A stretch of DNA of 43,319 bases from Tomitella cavernea. GTDB taxonomy: Bacteria; Actinomycetota; Actinomycetes; Mycobacteriales; Mycobacteriaceae. Below, piece after piece: positions 1 through 8,003 of this stretch. The notes under the pieces were generated by a model. It did not search any database and was not told the origin of the DNA. It worked only from the letters and a program-made list of their open reading frames with translations. A program made the position numbers and the translations under genes. The stretch lies in contig NZ_JAENKO010000040.1 of NCBI RefSeq assembly GCF_016599145.1, forward strand, positions 1 through 43,319, written 5' to 3'. Every line of letters starts with the position of its first letter. Position 1 is the stretch's first letter.

Positions 1-1
1 G

Positions 2-2782
2 GCGCGGGCGCTCGCCGGCTACCGGGTGGCGCACGGCGGGCCGGACGCGGGCGCGACCGCCGGGGCGGGTGGCCGCGGATTGCTGTCGCTGCTGGGAGTC
101 GTCGACCCGTTCGCCCTGAGCCCCGAGCGCGCCTGGGTGCGGCGCACGGGCCGCGACCGCCTGCGAGTGCCGATCGGTGTCGATCCCTCCGGCATGCCGG
201 TGGAGATCGACCTCAAGGAGGCCGCGGAGGGCGGCATGGGGCCGCACGGCCTGTGCATCGGCGCCACGGGGTCGGGCAAATCCGAGCTGCTGCGCACGCT
301 GGTGGTCTCGTTGCTGATCACCCACGGTCCTGAACAGCTCAACCTGGTCCTCGTGGATTTCAAGGGCGGTGCGACGTTCCTGGGGCTCGAGAAGGCTCCG
401 CACGTGTCTGCCGTCATCACGAACCTCGAGGACGAGCTGTCGATGGTCGACCGCATGCGCGACGCCCTGGCGGGAGAGATGCACCGCCGCCAGGAGTTGC
501 TGCGCGCCGCCGGGAACTTCGCGAACGTCGGCGACTACGAGGCGGCGCGCGCCGACGGCGCCGGCCTCGCCCCACTGCCCGCGCTGTTCATCGTCGTCGA
601 CGAGTTCTCGGAGCTGCTCAGCCAGAAGCCGGAGTTCGCCGAGCTGTTCGTGGCCATCGGCCGACTCGGCCGCTCGCTGCACATGCACCTGCTGCTGGCC
701 AGCCAGCGGCTGGACGAGGGCAGACTCCGCGGGCTCGACAGTCACCTGTCCTATCGGATCGGCCTGAAGACATTCTCCGGCAACGAGTCCCGGAGTGTCC
801 TCGGGGTGCCGGACGCGTACCATCTTCCGCCCGTTCCGGGATCCGGGTACCTCAAGTGCGATTCCGGCGACCTCATCAGGTTCACCGCATCCTACGTGTC
901 CGGGCAGGCGCCCCGGGGTGGCGCAACGGCCATGTCGGTGGAGCAGGTGCAGCGCGCATGGGCGATGGAGTTCACCGCGCAACCGCGGACGCCGCCGCAG
1001 GCGTCGATGCTCGTCCCCGCCGCCCCGCCCGCCGAGGTGGAGCAGTCCGCCCCGGTGCTGCTGGACGTGGTCGTCGGGCGACTGCGGTCCGGCGCGTACC
1101 GCGCGCACGAGGTGTGGTTGCCGCCGCTCGGTGCGCCGCCCGCGCTCGCCGCACTGCTCGAGGCGGCGGACCCGCGGCACGGTCAGGGCGACCTCACGGT
1201 TCCGCTGGCGCTGGTGGACCGCCCGTTCGACCAGCGGCGCGATGTCCTCACGGTGCGCCTGGCGGGCGCCGGCGGCAATGCCGCGATCGTCGGCGGGCCG
1301 CAGTCGGGCAAGTCGACCGCGGCGCGCACTCTGGTGCTGGCGCTGGCGGCGCGGTGCTCGCCGGACGAGGTGCAGGTCTATTGCCTCGACTTCGGCGGCG
1401 GGGCCCTCGCTTGCCTGTCCGGTGCGCCGCACGTGGGGTCGGTGGCCGGGAGACGCGACACCGACCTTGTGCGCCGTACGGTCGCGGAGCTCACCGCGAT
1501 CGTCGATGCCCGGGAAGAGCAGTTCACGCGGCTCGGGGTCGAGTCGATGGACCGCTTCCGTGCCCTCCGCGCCGGGCCGGGGTGGTCGGTGGGAGACCGC
1601 CTCGATCGGTTCGGCGACGTGTTCCTGGTTGTGGACGGCTTCGCCGTGGTCCGTCAGGAGTTCGAGCAGCTCGAACCGCAGATCCAGGCGCTCGCGGTGC
1701 GCGGGCTGTCCTACGGGGTCCACGTGGTCGTCACGGCGAACAGGTGGGCGGAGCTCCGACCGGCGCTCAAAGACATGATCGGCACTCGCATTGAACTGCG
1801 TCTGGGGGACCCCGCAGACTCGGAGATGCACCGCAAGCGTGCAGCGCAGGTTCCGGCGGGCCGCCCCGGCCGCGGCCTCACAGGGGAGGGCCTGCACCTG
1901 CTGATCGCGGAGCCGCGGCTGACACCGCCCAGCGGTGAAGGGCGTGCGGCAGTCGACGATGCGGAAGCCGCCGTGGAGCTGCTGCGCGGACGGTGGCCGG
2001 GCCGCGCAGCGCCCGAGGTCCGCATGCTCCCGCGGATCCTGCTCCGGGAGTCGCTCGTGGAGCGGTGCGGCCCGGGCGGCGCCGGACTTTCCGTGCCGTT
2101 GGGCCTGGACGAGGCCGCGCTGGCGCCGGTGTTCGCGCGGTTGGGCGACCAGCCGCACTTCATGGTGTTCGCCGACCCGGAATCCGGCAAGACCAGCGCG
2201 CTGCGCACCCTCTGTCGGGGCCTGGTGGACGGGCACACACCCGAGCAAATGAAGCTGATCGTGGTCGACTACCGCCGCACGATGCTCGGCGAGGTCGTCG
2301 GTCCCCACCTGGCCGGGTACGCCACCACCGGCGACGTCCTCGGCCGGATGGTGGCGCACCTGCAGTCGGTGCTCGTCGGCCGGCTGCCCGGCGCCGACGT
2401 CACCCAGGTGCAGTTGCGTGCCCGTTCCTGGTGGGAGGGCCCGGAGATCGTCCTCGTCGTCGACGACTACGACCTGGTGGCCACCGCATCCGGAAACCCG
2501 TTGCAGCCGCTGGTGGAGTACCTGTCGCAGGGGAAGGACATCGGCTTCCACCTCGTCGTCGCCCGGCGCACCGGCGGCGCCGCACGTGCGCTGTTCGATC
2601 CGGTGCTCGGCCGGCTCAAGGACCTCTCCACGGACGGGATCGTCATGAACGGCAGCCGCGACGAGGGGCCGTTGATCGGCGGCGCCCGGCCGGATCGGAT
2701 GCCGCCCGGAAGGGGCGTGCTGGTGAGCAGGTCCGGAGGGCGAAGGCTGGTGCAGCTGGCGTTCTCCGATGCTGCAGGGTGA
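2..2782 (+). CDS. eccC: Type VII secretion ATPase EccC, C-terminal part (partial)
   Basis: FtsK/SpoIIIE-type ATPase that powers type VII (ESX) secretion at the inner membrane and recognises Esx substrates. The frame is open to the left edge, so the true start lies upstream; residue numbers here count from the GTG at 26. Three ATPase modules are visible. Walker A motifs are GATGSGKS (79-86), GGPQSGKS (423-430) and DPESGKT (717-723). Walker B regions are VVDE (D192-E193), VVDG (D537) and VVDDY (D813). Only the first module keeps the D-E pair, which fits EccC proteins in which modules 2 and 3 are degenerate. The N-terminal membrane segments of a full EccC are outside the window. Downstream genes encode Esx-type substrates on the same strand. 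The family call is secure; the ESX subtype cannot be assigned. Confidence 0.93.
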   Translation, partial: ARALAGYRVAHGGPDAGATAGAGGRGLLSLLGVVDPFALSPERAWVRRTGRDRLRVPIGVDPSGMPVEIDLKEAAEGGMGPHGLCIGATGSGKSELLRTLVVSLLITHGPEQLNLVLVDFKGGATFLGLEKAPHVSAVITNLEDELSMVDRMRDALAGEMHRRQELLRAAGNFANVGDYEAARADGAGLAPLPALFIVVDEFSELLSQKPEFAELFVAIGRLGRSLHMHLLLASQRLDEGRLRGLDSHLSYRIGLKTFSGNESRSVLGVPDAYHLPPVPGSGYLKCDSGDLIRFTASYVSGQAPRGGATAMSVEQVQRAWAMEFTAQPRTPPQASMLVPAAPPAEVEQSAPVLLDVVVGRLRSGAYRAHEVWLPPLGAPPALAALLEAADPRHGQGDLTVPLALVDRPFDQRRDVLTVRLAGAGGNAAIVGGPQSGKSTAARTLVLALAARCSPDEVQVYCLDFGGGALACLSGAPHVGSVAGRRDTDLVRRTVAELTAIVDAREEQFTRLGVESMDRFRALRAGPGWSVGDRLDRFGDVFLVVDGFAVVRQEFEQLEPQIQALAVRGLSYGVHVVVTANRWAELRPALKDMIGTRIELRLGDPADSEMHRKRAAQVPAGRPGRGLTGEGLHLLIAEPRLTPPSGEGRAAVDDAEAAVELLRGRWPGRAAPEVRMLPRILLRESLVERCGPGGAGLSVPLGLDEAALAPVFARLGDQPHFMVFADPESGKTSALRTLCRGLVDGHTPEQMKLIVVDYRRTMLGEVVGPHLAGYATTGDVLGRMVAHLQSVLVGRLPGADVTQVQLRARSWWEGPEIVLVVDDYDLVATASGNPLQPLVEYLSQGKDIGFHLVVARRTGGAARALFDPVLGRLKDLSTDGIVMNGSRDEGPLIGGARPDRMPPGRGVLVSRSGGRRLVQLAFSDAAG

Positions 2783-3017
2783 CAGGGTGCAGGATGATGC
2801 GCCGTGAGATGCCATGCCGCGGATTCGCCGGGTGCACGAGCCTGTGGATAACTCTCCTTGCGCGGCACCGCCGGTGGCCGTTCGGTGTAGTGTCGGAATC
2901 GTTCGGCCGCGGGGGCGGCGCGGGCGCCGGGCGCACCTGGGGAGCGGCCGGGTCGTGTGGGGGAGTTGCCGGGGAGCCTCAGGCGGAACGGCACGAGTGT
3001 CTTGGGGGGATCGCATA

Positions 3018-3329
3018 GTGAATCTGATCGCGTCCGTCGACCACATCCGATGGTGTGCAGACGAATTCGCGGGGGCCGGTGACGGGGTCGGTGCGGCGTC
3101 GGACGCGGACACCGCAGGGGTGGCAGCGGCGCTCGGCCCGGTGTTCGGGGTCCTCGGCGGCGGATTCGTCGAGTCCTTCGCGGCGGCACACGCCGCACAC
3201 GCCGCCGGCGCGGCCGGGCTGGGAGCGGTCCTCGGTGCCGCCGGGGCGACGGCGACGGCCATCGCTGACGCCTACGAGAAGCATGAGTCCGCGCAGGCGT
3301 CCGCGCTCGCGGCGGAGGGCGGGCTGTGA
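3018..3329 (+). CDS. EspC-like type VII secretion substrate with YxxxE tail
   Basis: A 103-residue helical protein rich in Ala and Gly, starting LIASVDHIRWCADEF and ending in a helix that contains YEKHE. That fits the YxxxD/E export signal of EspC/EsxB-type substrates. I chose GTG 3018 because a GGGGGGA ribosome site lies about 7 bases upstream; the frame extends further upstream but without family-like sequence. The stop overlaps the start of the NlpC/P60 gene (GTGA), so the two are translationally coupled and probably co-secreted partners, as EspC is with EspA. The EspC-like assignment rests on size, fold pattern, motif and context. Confidence 0.75.
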   Translation: MNLIASVDHIRWCADEFAGAGDGVGAASDADTAGVAAALGPVFGVLGGGFVESFAAAHAAHAAGAAGLGAVLGAAGATATAIADAYEKHESAQASALAAEGGL

Positions 3330-4555
3330 TCGCGGAGGCGTTGGCCAGGCCCATCACCGACCTGATCGCGCAGTCCGGCACCGGTGATCTGGGTGCCTGC
3401 GGCGCGGATGCCCGCGTGCGCGATGCGTCGGCGGGAATCGCGGCGGCGATGCGCACGGGGGTCACCTCGGCCGGCGCGGTGGGCGCGGGCTGGGAGGGGG
3501 TGGACGCGGAGGCGTGCGCACGGCTGGCGGCGCAAGCGGGCCGCGCCGGGGCGGCGCTGGTGGAACAGGGTGACGGCATCGCCGCGGTGCTCGGCGACGC
3601 CGCAGCGGGGGTGCGCCGCGGCGTGGGGGAGCTCGGCGGGATCCTCGATTCGTTCCTCGCCGTCGTCGCGTGCCAGGGGCCCGCGCTGCTCACCCCGGCG
3701 GGGCAGGTCGCGGTGGTGGCCGCGGCCGCCGACCACATCGAGCAGGCGCTGGCGGTGGTGGCCCGCATGCGTGGCGAGCTGGAGGCGCACGCCGCCGAGA
3801 TGGCGGAGTTCATCCCGCAGGTGCCGCTGCCGACGATGCCCGACGGCGCCGGGCTGGTGCGCTTCGCCGAGGGACTTTCGCAGGCGGGGGCCGATCTGGC
3901 CGGGCAAGTGCGCATGGCGGCCGCCGGCGCCTGGGGAGACGTGAAGAGCCAGGTGGACGCCTACTTTGAAGCCGGAGCAGCGGGCGAAGGGGCGTCAGCC
4001 GACGCCGCATCCGGCGGCGTCGGGGCGGGCCAAGACGGGGCTTGCCCGCCCGGCTGCACCTGTCCGGCGTGCGCGGGCGCGGCGGACGGTGCGCAGACGG
4101 CCCCGGTCGCCGCCGACGGTGCGGTCGCGTCCGGCGCCGGGACGGGCTTCATGGGCGCCGGGGCGGAGGTCAGGTTGCCGAGCGGCGACGTGGTCACCGC
4201 CCCGAACGCCGAGGCGGCCGATGCGGTCCGCGCGGCGCTCACGCAGCGCGGCGTGCCGTACAGCTGGGGCGGTACCGATGCCGGGGAGGGCCTCGATTGC
4301 AGCGGGCTCACTCAGTGGGCGTACGGGCAGGCGGGCGTGGACCTGCCTCGCCTCGCGCAGAACCAGTCGGTGGGCATGCCGGTGTCGGCCGACGTGGTGG
4401 CCCCCGGCGACCTGGCGGTGTGGGACGGCCACGTCGCGATGGTCCTCGGTGACGGCAGGATGATCGAGGCAGGCGATCCCGTCCAGGTCTCCGCGCTACG
4501 GACGACCAACGGGGACATGCAGTTCCAGGGATTCTATCGGCCGACGGCCGGATGA
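3326..4555 (+). CDS. WXG-type N-domain plus C-terminal NlpC/P60 peptidoglycan endopeptidase
   Basis: 409 residues. The N-terminal third is helical with a GWEG (WXG) turn at residue 56, like secreted type VII proteins, and there is no Sec signal peptide. A low-complexity linker carries four close cysteines (C240, C244, C246, C249; CX3CXCX2C). The C-terminal domain is NlpC/P60: catalytic Cys in DCSGL (C325), His in DGHVAM (H369) and Glu twelve residues later (E381), the same His-to-Glu spacing as in RipA. It should cleave peptide bonds in the cell-wall stem peptide. Coupling to the EspC-like gene and to the ATPase suggests export by this ESX system. The domain call is secure; the secretion route is inferred. 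Confidence 0.88.
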   Translation: MIAEALARPITDLIAQSGTGDLGACGADARVRDASAGIAAAMRTGVTSAGAVGAGWEGVDAEACARLAAQAGRAGAALVEQGDGIAAVLGDAAAGVRRGVGELGGILDSFLAVVACQGPALLTPAGQVAVVAAAADHIEQALAVVARMRGELEAHAAEMAEFIPQVPLPTMPDGAGLVRFAEGLSQAGADLAGQVRMAAAGAWGDVKSQVDAYFEAGAAGEGASADAASGGVGAGQDGACPPGCTCPACAGAADGAQTAPVAADGAVASGAGTGFMGAGAEVRLPSGDVVTAPNAEAADAVRAALTQRGVPYSWGGTDAGEGLDCSGLTQWAYGQAGVDLPRLAQNQSVGMPVSADVVAPGDLAVWDGHVAMVLGDGRMIEAGDPVQVSALRTTNGDMQFQGFYRPTAG

Positions 4556-4573
4556 GCGCCTACGTTCATCCGG
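4548..4573 (+). terminator. Hairpin overlapping the NlpC/P60 stop codon
   Basis: Perfect 8-bp arms CCGGATGA and TCATCCGG with a 10-nt loop. The left arm contains the TGA stop. There is no T-run, so it could be a weak terminator or an RNA-processing or stability element that separates this gene from the following small genes. Confidence 0.4.
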
Positions 4574-4634
4574 TGCGGGGCGGGATGTGAACCGGCGTGG
4601 GGAGTGCCGGTAGTGGACAAGGCGAGGGGGAGCG

Positions 4635-5012
4635 ATGGTGATCGGTGAGGCAGTGCGTAACGAGGTGCCCCGAGGGGCGCACGATGAGGACTGCGGGGAA
4701 GCGGCGGGGGCCGCGGAGCGTTCGGGTGCGGTGCGCGTGCGCGCCGCGCAGTCGGGGTTGCCGGTGCACGTGCACGTCGACGCGCAGCTGCCGGCGCGAT
4801 GCGGGAGGGAACGGCTTGCGGGGCGGATCCTGCGGGTGTGCACGGCGGCCGCGGCCGCCGCGCAGGCACGGCAGCGTGCCGAGCTCGCCGCGGGCGGGAT
4901 CGACGACGGACTCCTGGGTCGCATCGGACTGACTGACGCGGCCGGGGCGGCAGCAATCGGGCGGCGGGCGTGCGGGGAGGGGGAACCGGAGACGTGGCTG
5001 AGCAGGACCTGA
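4635..5012 (+). CDS. Small ESX-associated protein, YbaB-like
   Basis: 125 residues. A strand-like segment (AVRVRAAQSGLPVHVHVD) is followed by an Ala-rich helix (LRVCTAAAAAAQARQRAEL). This resembles the small YbaB/EbfC-like proteins often found between ATPase and Esx genes in actinobacterial type VII loci. A GAGGGGGAG ribosome site precedes ATG 4635. Its 3' end overlaps the next gene by 19 bases. Function is unknown; in ESX-1-type loci similar proteins are thought to be accessory or secreted factors. The call rests on pattern and neighbourhood. Confidence 0.6.
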   Translation: MVIGEAVRNEVPRGAHDEDCGEAAGAAERSGAVRVRAAQSGLPVHVHVDAQLPARCGRERLAGRILRVCTAAAAAAQARQRAELAAGGIDDGLLGRIGLTDAAGAAAIGRRACGEGEPETWLSRT

Positions 5013-5320
5013 CCCTGGAGAACAGCGACGACCTCGCCGCGGCGGTGGAAGGGGCCTGGACCCAGGTGGAACATCTGCGCCGCTGCGCCGAGCGGATGCG
5101 GGCCGCGGTCGGGACGGGGTGCAGCGCCGACGGCAGCGTCGAGGCCGACGTCGATGGACTGGGCGTGCCCGCGGGGCTGCGGTTGCACGGCGATGTGCGC
5201 CCGGTGCGGGGGTGTGACCTCGGTGCGCGCGTGGTCGAGGCGTTCGCCGCGGCGTCGCACGACCTGGCGCGGCGGCACCGCGAGGTGCAGGTCGAGCTCG
5301 GCCTGGCGGACGGCAAGTGA
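4994..5320 (+). CDS. YbaB/EbfC-like ESX-associated protein
   Basis: 108 residues from GTG 4994 (an in-frame GTG at 4970 is also possible). The GGAGGGGG run ending near 4983 suits 4994. It begins with an acidic segment and a helix (AWTQVEHLRRCAERMRAAVG), followed by short strands with ADGSVEADVDGLG and GLRLHGDV, then a C-terminal helix, the order seen in YbaB-type folds. It overlaps the upstream gene, so the two are probably translated together and may form a heteromer. Function unknown. Confidence 0.65.
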   Translation: MAEQDLTLENSDDLAAAVEGAWTQVEHLRRCAERMRAAVGTGCSADGSVEADVDGLGVPAGLRLHGDVRPVRGCDLGARVVEAFAAASHDLARRHREVQVELGLADGK

Positions 5321-5403
5321 CCGCCGTCCCGCGCTCGCGGGACAACGGATTTCGGCGGGGCCGAAGCAGGCCCCGCACCGATGGATAGGGGAGGAGCACA
5401 GCA

Positions 5404-5712
5404 ATGGCATTGACCACCGACACCGAGGTGATGCGCGCATCGGCGCAGGGGGCGATGGACGCTTCGGAGCAGATGAAGGCGACGCTCGGCCGGCTCAACG
5501 CGACCGTCGAGGGCGTGGCCGCGTCGTGGCAGGGCGACGCGCACACTGCCTTCGCGGGCGTCATGCAGCGGTACCACGCGAGCATGAACAAGATGCAGCT
5601 GTCTCTGGTCGAGATCAGCGAGAACATCAAGGGCAACAGCGTCGGCTACGAGGGGACCAGCCAGGACAGCGCGCAGTCGCTGAGCCAGGTCGGCGGCGCG
5701 CTCGACCTCTGA
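5404..5712 (+). CDS. WXG100 family protein, CFP-10 (EsxB)-like
   Basis: 102 residues forming a helix-turn-helix with SWQG (the WXG turn) at about residue 41 and a tail GYEGTSQDSAQSL. It is the first of an Esx pair. Length and spacing match secreted WXG100 dimers. A GGGGAGGAG ribosome site precedes ATG 5404. The tail has Tyr at the CFP-10 position, but the residue four further on is Ser, not Asp or Glu, so the usual YxxxD/E signal is not intact. Its partner is the next gene. Confidence 0.9.
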   Translation: MALTTDTEVMRASAQGAMDASEQMKATLGRLNATVEGVAASWQGDAHTAFAGVMQRYHASMNKMQLSLVEISENIKGNSVGYEGTSQDSAQSLSQVGGALDL

Positions 5713-5777
5713 CATCGCTTCGCGCGGAGCGGGCGTGGACACTCGCCCGGCTGCGCACCACTCGGGAAGGAAACACC

Positions 5778-6068
5778 ATGACGGGACGCATCCACTACGA
5801 CTTCGGCGGCATCGAGCAGTCGGCCTCGGAGATCGACGGCCACATCGCGGCTTTCAACGGGCACAAGGCCGACCTGGACACTAACGTCCGCACGCTTCTG
5901 GGGTCGTGGGAGGGCGAGGCGCAGGCGAGTTACCACGCGTCGCAGTCGAAGTTCGACCAAGCGTACGTCGAGCTCACCCAGGTGCTGCAGGTGATCAGCC
6001 GCAAGGTCAGGGAGGGCAACGACCTCATGCACGAGACCAACGCCCGGGCCGCCGCCAGCTGGGAGTAG
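5778..6068 (+). CDS. WXG100 family protein, ESAT-6 (EsxA)-like
   Basis: 96 residues with SWEG as the WXG turn and two long flanking helices, ending ARAAASWE. ATG 5778 follows GGAAGGAAA. It should pair with the upstream WXG100 protein as an antiparallel heterodimer exported through EccC. It has no YxxxD/E at its C-terminus. A longer open frame extends upstream through the previous gene but has no coding character. Confidence 0.9.
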   Translation: MTGRIHYDFGGIEQSASEIDGHIAAFNGHKADLDTNVRTLLGSWEGEAQASYHASQSKFDQAYVELTQVLQVISRKVREGNDLMHETNARAAASWE

Positions 6069-6094
6069 CCGAGCGAGACCGGAGGCCGCCGTCG

Positions 6095-6125
6095 CCGGGC
6101 GGGTGCGCGGTGCGCGCCCGCCCGG
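6095..6125 (+). terminator. GC hairpin after the Esx pair
   Basis: Perfect 9-bp arms CCGGGCGGG and CCCGCCCGG around a 13-nt loop, 26 bases after the second Esx stop. No T-run follows. It is the likely end of the type VII transcript. Confidence 0.5.
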
Positions 6126-6245
6126 TCGGCATCGCGGGACCATTTCAGGTCACCCGGTCGTCGGCTGACGACGTCGTATGAGATTGGGCGCACTCTGCTG
6201 CCGAGGACGCGACGTCTTCCGCCCGCAGTGTGGTCCCATTGGGGG

Positions 6246-6731
6246 ATGCTCGATCGGGTTCGAGGGCGATCCGCGCGGTGGTGGGCCGGGGCTGTCGCGG
6301 TGCTGTGCGCCGTGGCGGCGCTGGGCCTCTGGTTCGGCGCCCCGCCGCTGTATCACTGGATGAGCACTCGGCAGGAGCGGCAGGGCGCGGTCTCCCTCGC
6401 GACCTACCTGGGCCTGCGCTTAGCGGAGACCGATACGGTCGTCTATTACGAGCACCATTCCTCATTTCCGGATTCCAGCGCGTATCTGGTCGTGGACTCG
6501 GCATCCGGTGCGGGCGCGCGCGAGATGCGCAGATCTTCGGGCCTCGCATCGTGTCATCTGGCGGATTCCGCGGACTTCGCCAACGCGCCGCCGGAGTACC
6601 GGCCCGCACCATCGCCGACGCTGATGTATTGCGAGTCGCAGGTTGTGCCCGCAGACGGCTTCCTCCGTGCTGCGTGGGATCCGGCTGTGGACCACGGCGA
6701 GCGGACCTACCTCTGGGCGATCGAGATGTGA
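6246..6731 (+). CDS. Hypothetical single-pass membrane protein
   Basis: 161 residues from ATG 6246 (GTG 6228 is an alternative). A basic N-terminus (RVRGRSARWW) precedes one membrane helix (WAGAVAVLCAVAALGLWFGA). The rest should be extracytoplasmic and holds two cysteines (SCHLAD and YCESQV) that could form a disulfide. No family recognised. It lies just after the type VII genes on the same strand and could belong to that locus. Neither start has a convincing ribosome site. Confidence 0.6.
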   Translation: MLDRVRGRSARWWAGAVAVLCAVAALGLWFGAPPLYHWMSTRQERQGAVSLATYLGLRLAETDTVVYYEHHSSFPDSSAYLVVDSASGAGAREMRRSSGLASCHLADSADFANAPPEYRPAPSPTLMYCESQVVPADGFLRAAWDPAVDHGERTYLWAIEM

Positions 6732-6787
6732 TGCACCATGCCCGCGACTATGCGGACCGGGTATGCGCTCTGGTGTGCGAAAGCGAT

Positions 6788-7957
6788 CTACTGCACGCGT
6801 TCGGCGCCCACACCGGGAATGGCGGCCAGCGCATCGATCAGGGCGACGGGCCCGGCGATGAAGAGGTCGCTGTCGTACGCCTCGTACGCGGCGAGCCACA
6901 CCCTGTCGTCCGGCCAGATCAGGTCGGGCCATTGACGCTGGAACCGGGTGGGGGTCGGGTTCCAGCCCATGTTCGGCGCCGCGCCGGCCGGTCCGCTGAA
7001 CAGGACGTACCGGCTGCCGTGACCGACGCCCCCGATCGTCGCGCGGGGCCCGTCGAGGAACATCGTCGGCAGTCCGGCCGGGGGCGTCTGCGGTGCGGGT
7101 GCGCCCGCGGGGACGTAGGACGCGCCTGTGCCGGCGTGGCTGCTCCGCGTGACCGGCGTCCCCTCCTCCACGGCGTACCAGCATGTGGAGGGCGTGGTGG
7201 TGGCGCGCGACAGTGCGGCGGTGACGGCGGCGAGCACGGCGTCGGGCAGACCGGCGACACCGTCGAAGTCGTCGGGATCATCCGGGTTGGACAGGCGCAC
7301 CCTTGCGGGGTAGCCGGTGGCGCGACCGGCTACGAAGGCGCCGCGGGGGAGCCACTCCGCCGGCGCCGTATCGGTCACCGGGGTCAGTCCGCGGGCATGC
7401 CATTGCGACCATGCCCGCGCGTCGCCGGCGGTGAGGGCCCCGAACCCCGCAGTGTCGTCCGGGTCCGCCACCGGCGCGTTCCGGTCGTGCGGGTAGCCGT
7501 CGCCCCACCAGAGGACCCCGCCATCGCGGATCGGCCGCGCCGGCTGCCGGTTCCCGGACGGTGTCACGCCGACGGCGGTGGCAATGCCGTCCGCGACCGC
7601 ATCGGCCGCAGGGACATGGAGGCTCTCCGGATGGCGGTGCACCCCGAGTGCGTCGGCGCGGAACCCGAACAGCCGCGAAGCGTCGGCGCGCCGGTAGACG
7701 ATTCTCAGGTAGCCCGGTTGATCGTCCAGGCGGGCCGAGACGACGGTGGCGCGTGGGTCGGCGTCGATCATGGTGACGGCGCGGTCGAGCACGTCTTGCG
7801 CCCATGACTGCGCCCATCGGCGCCGACGGTGCCACCGCCGCCGCCGCACTGCTTCGACGCCGGGCCACTGAGAGCTCTGGCCGCCCGGACTGCGGTACGG
7901 CCCCGGCGCCGGGGAGGGAGGCATGCGAAAGTTGCGCGTCACTGCGTGCCCTCCCAT
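6788..7957 (-). CDS. Hypothetical protein, about 390 aa
   Basis: 389 residues, Trp- and Pro-rich, with a basic stretch near residues 39-46 (RRRRWHRRRR). Recognisable segments include GYLRIVYRR, LFGFRADALGV, WWGDGYPHDR and a C-terminal WPDDRVWLAAYEAYDSDLF. No signal peptide or membrane helix is obvious. ATG 7957 follows AAGGGCGG. High third-position GC in this frame supports real coding. I do not recognise the family. The gene converges on the hypothetical membrane protein and lies 46 bases upstream, in its own direction, of the pssA end. Confidence 0.65.
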   Translation of the reverse strand: MGGHAVTRNFRMPPSPAPGPYRSPGGQSSQWPGVEAVRRRRWHRRRRWAQSWAQDVLDRAVTMIDADPRATVVSARLDDQPGYLRIVYRRADASRLFGFRADALGVHRHPESLHVPAADAVADGIATAVGVTPSGNRQPARPIRDGGVLWWGDGYPHDRNAPVADPDDTAGFGALTAGDARAWSQWHARGLTPVTDTAPAEWLPRGAFVAGRATGYPARVRLSNPDDPDDFDGVAGLPDAVLAAVTAALSRATTTPSTCWYAVEEGTPVTRSSHAGTGASYVPAGAPAPQTPPAGLPTMFLDGPRATIGGVGHGSRYVLFSGPAGAAPNMGWNPTPTRFQRQWPDLIWPDDRVWLAAYEAYDSDLFIAGPVALIDALAAIPGVGAERVQ

Positions 7958-8003
7958 CCCGAACCCGCCCTTTCCGATGACGTAGTGCCCGGCCGGCCCC
8001 TGC

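Noticed and set aside
26..28. GTG 26 as the start of the EccC gene
   Set aside because: The frame is open to the window edge and conserved EccC domains lie upstream of the first Walker motif in full-length proteins.
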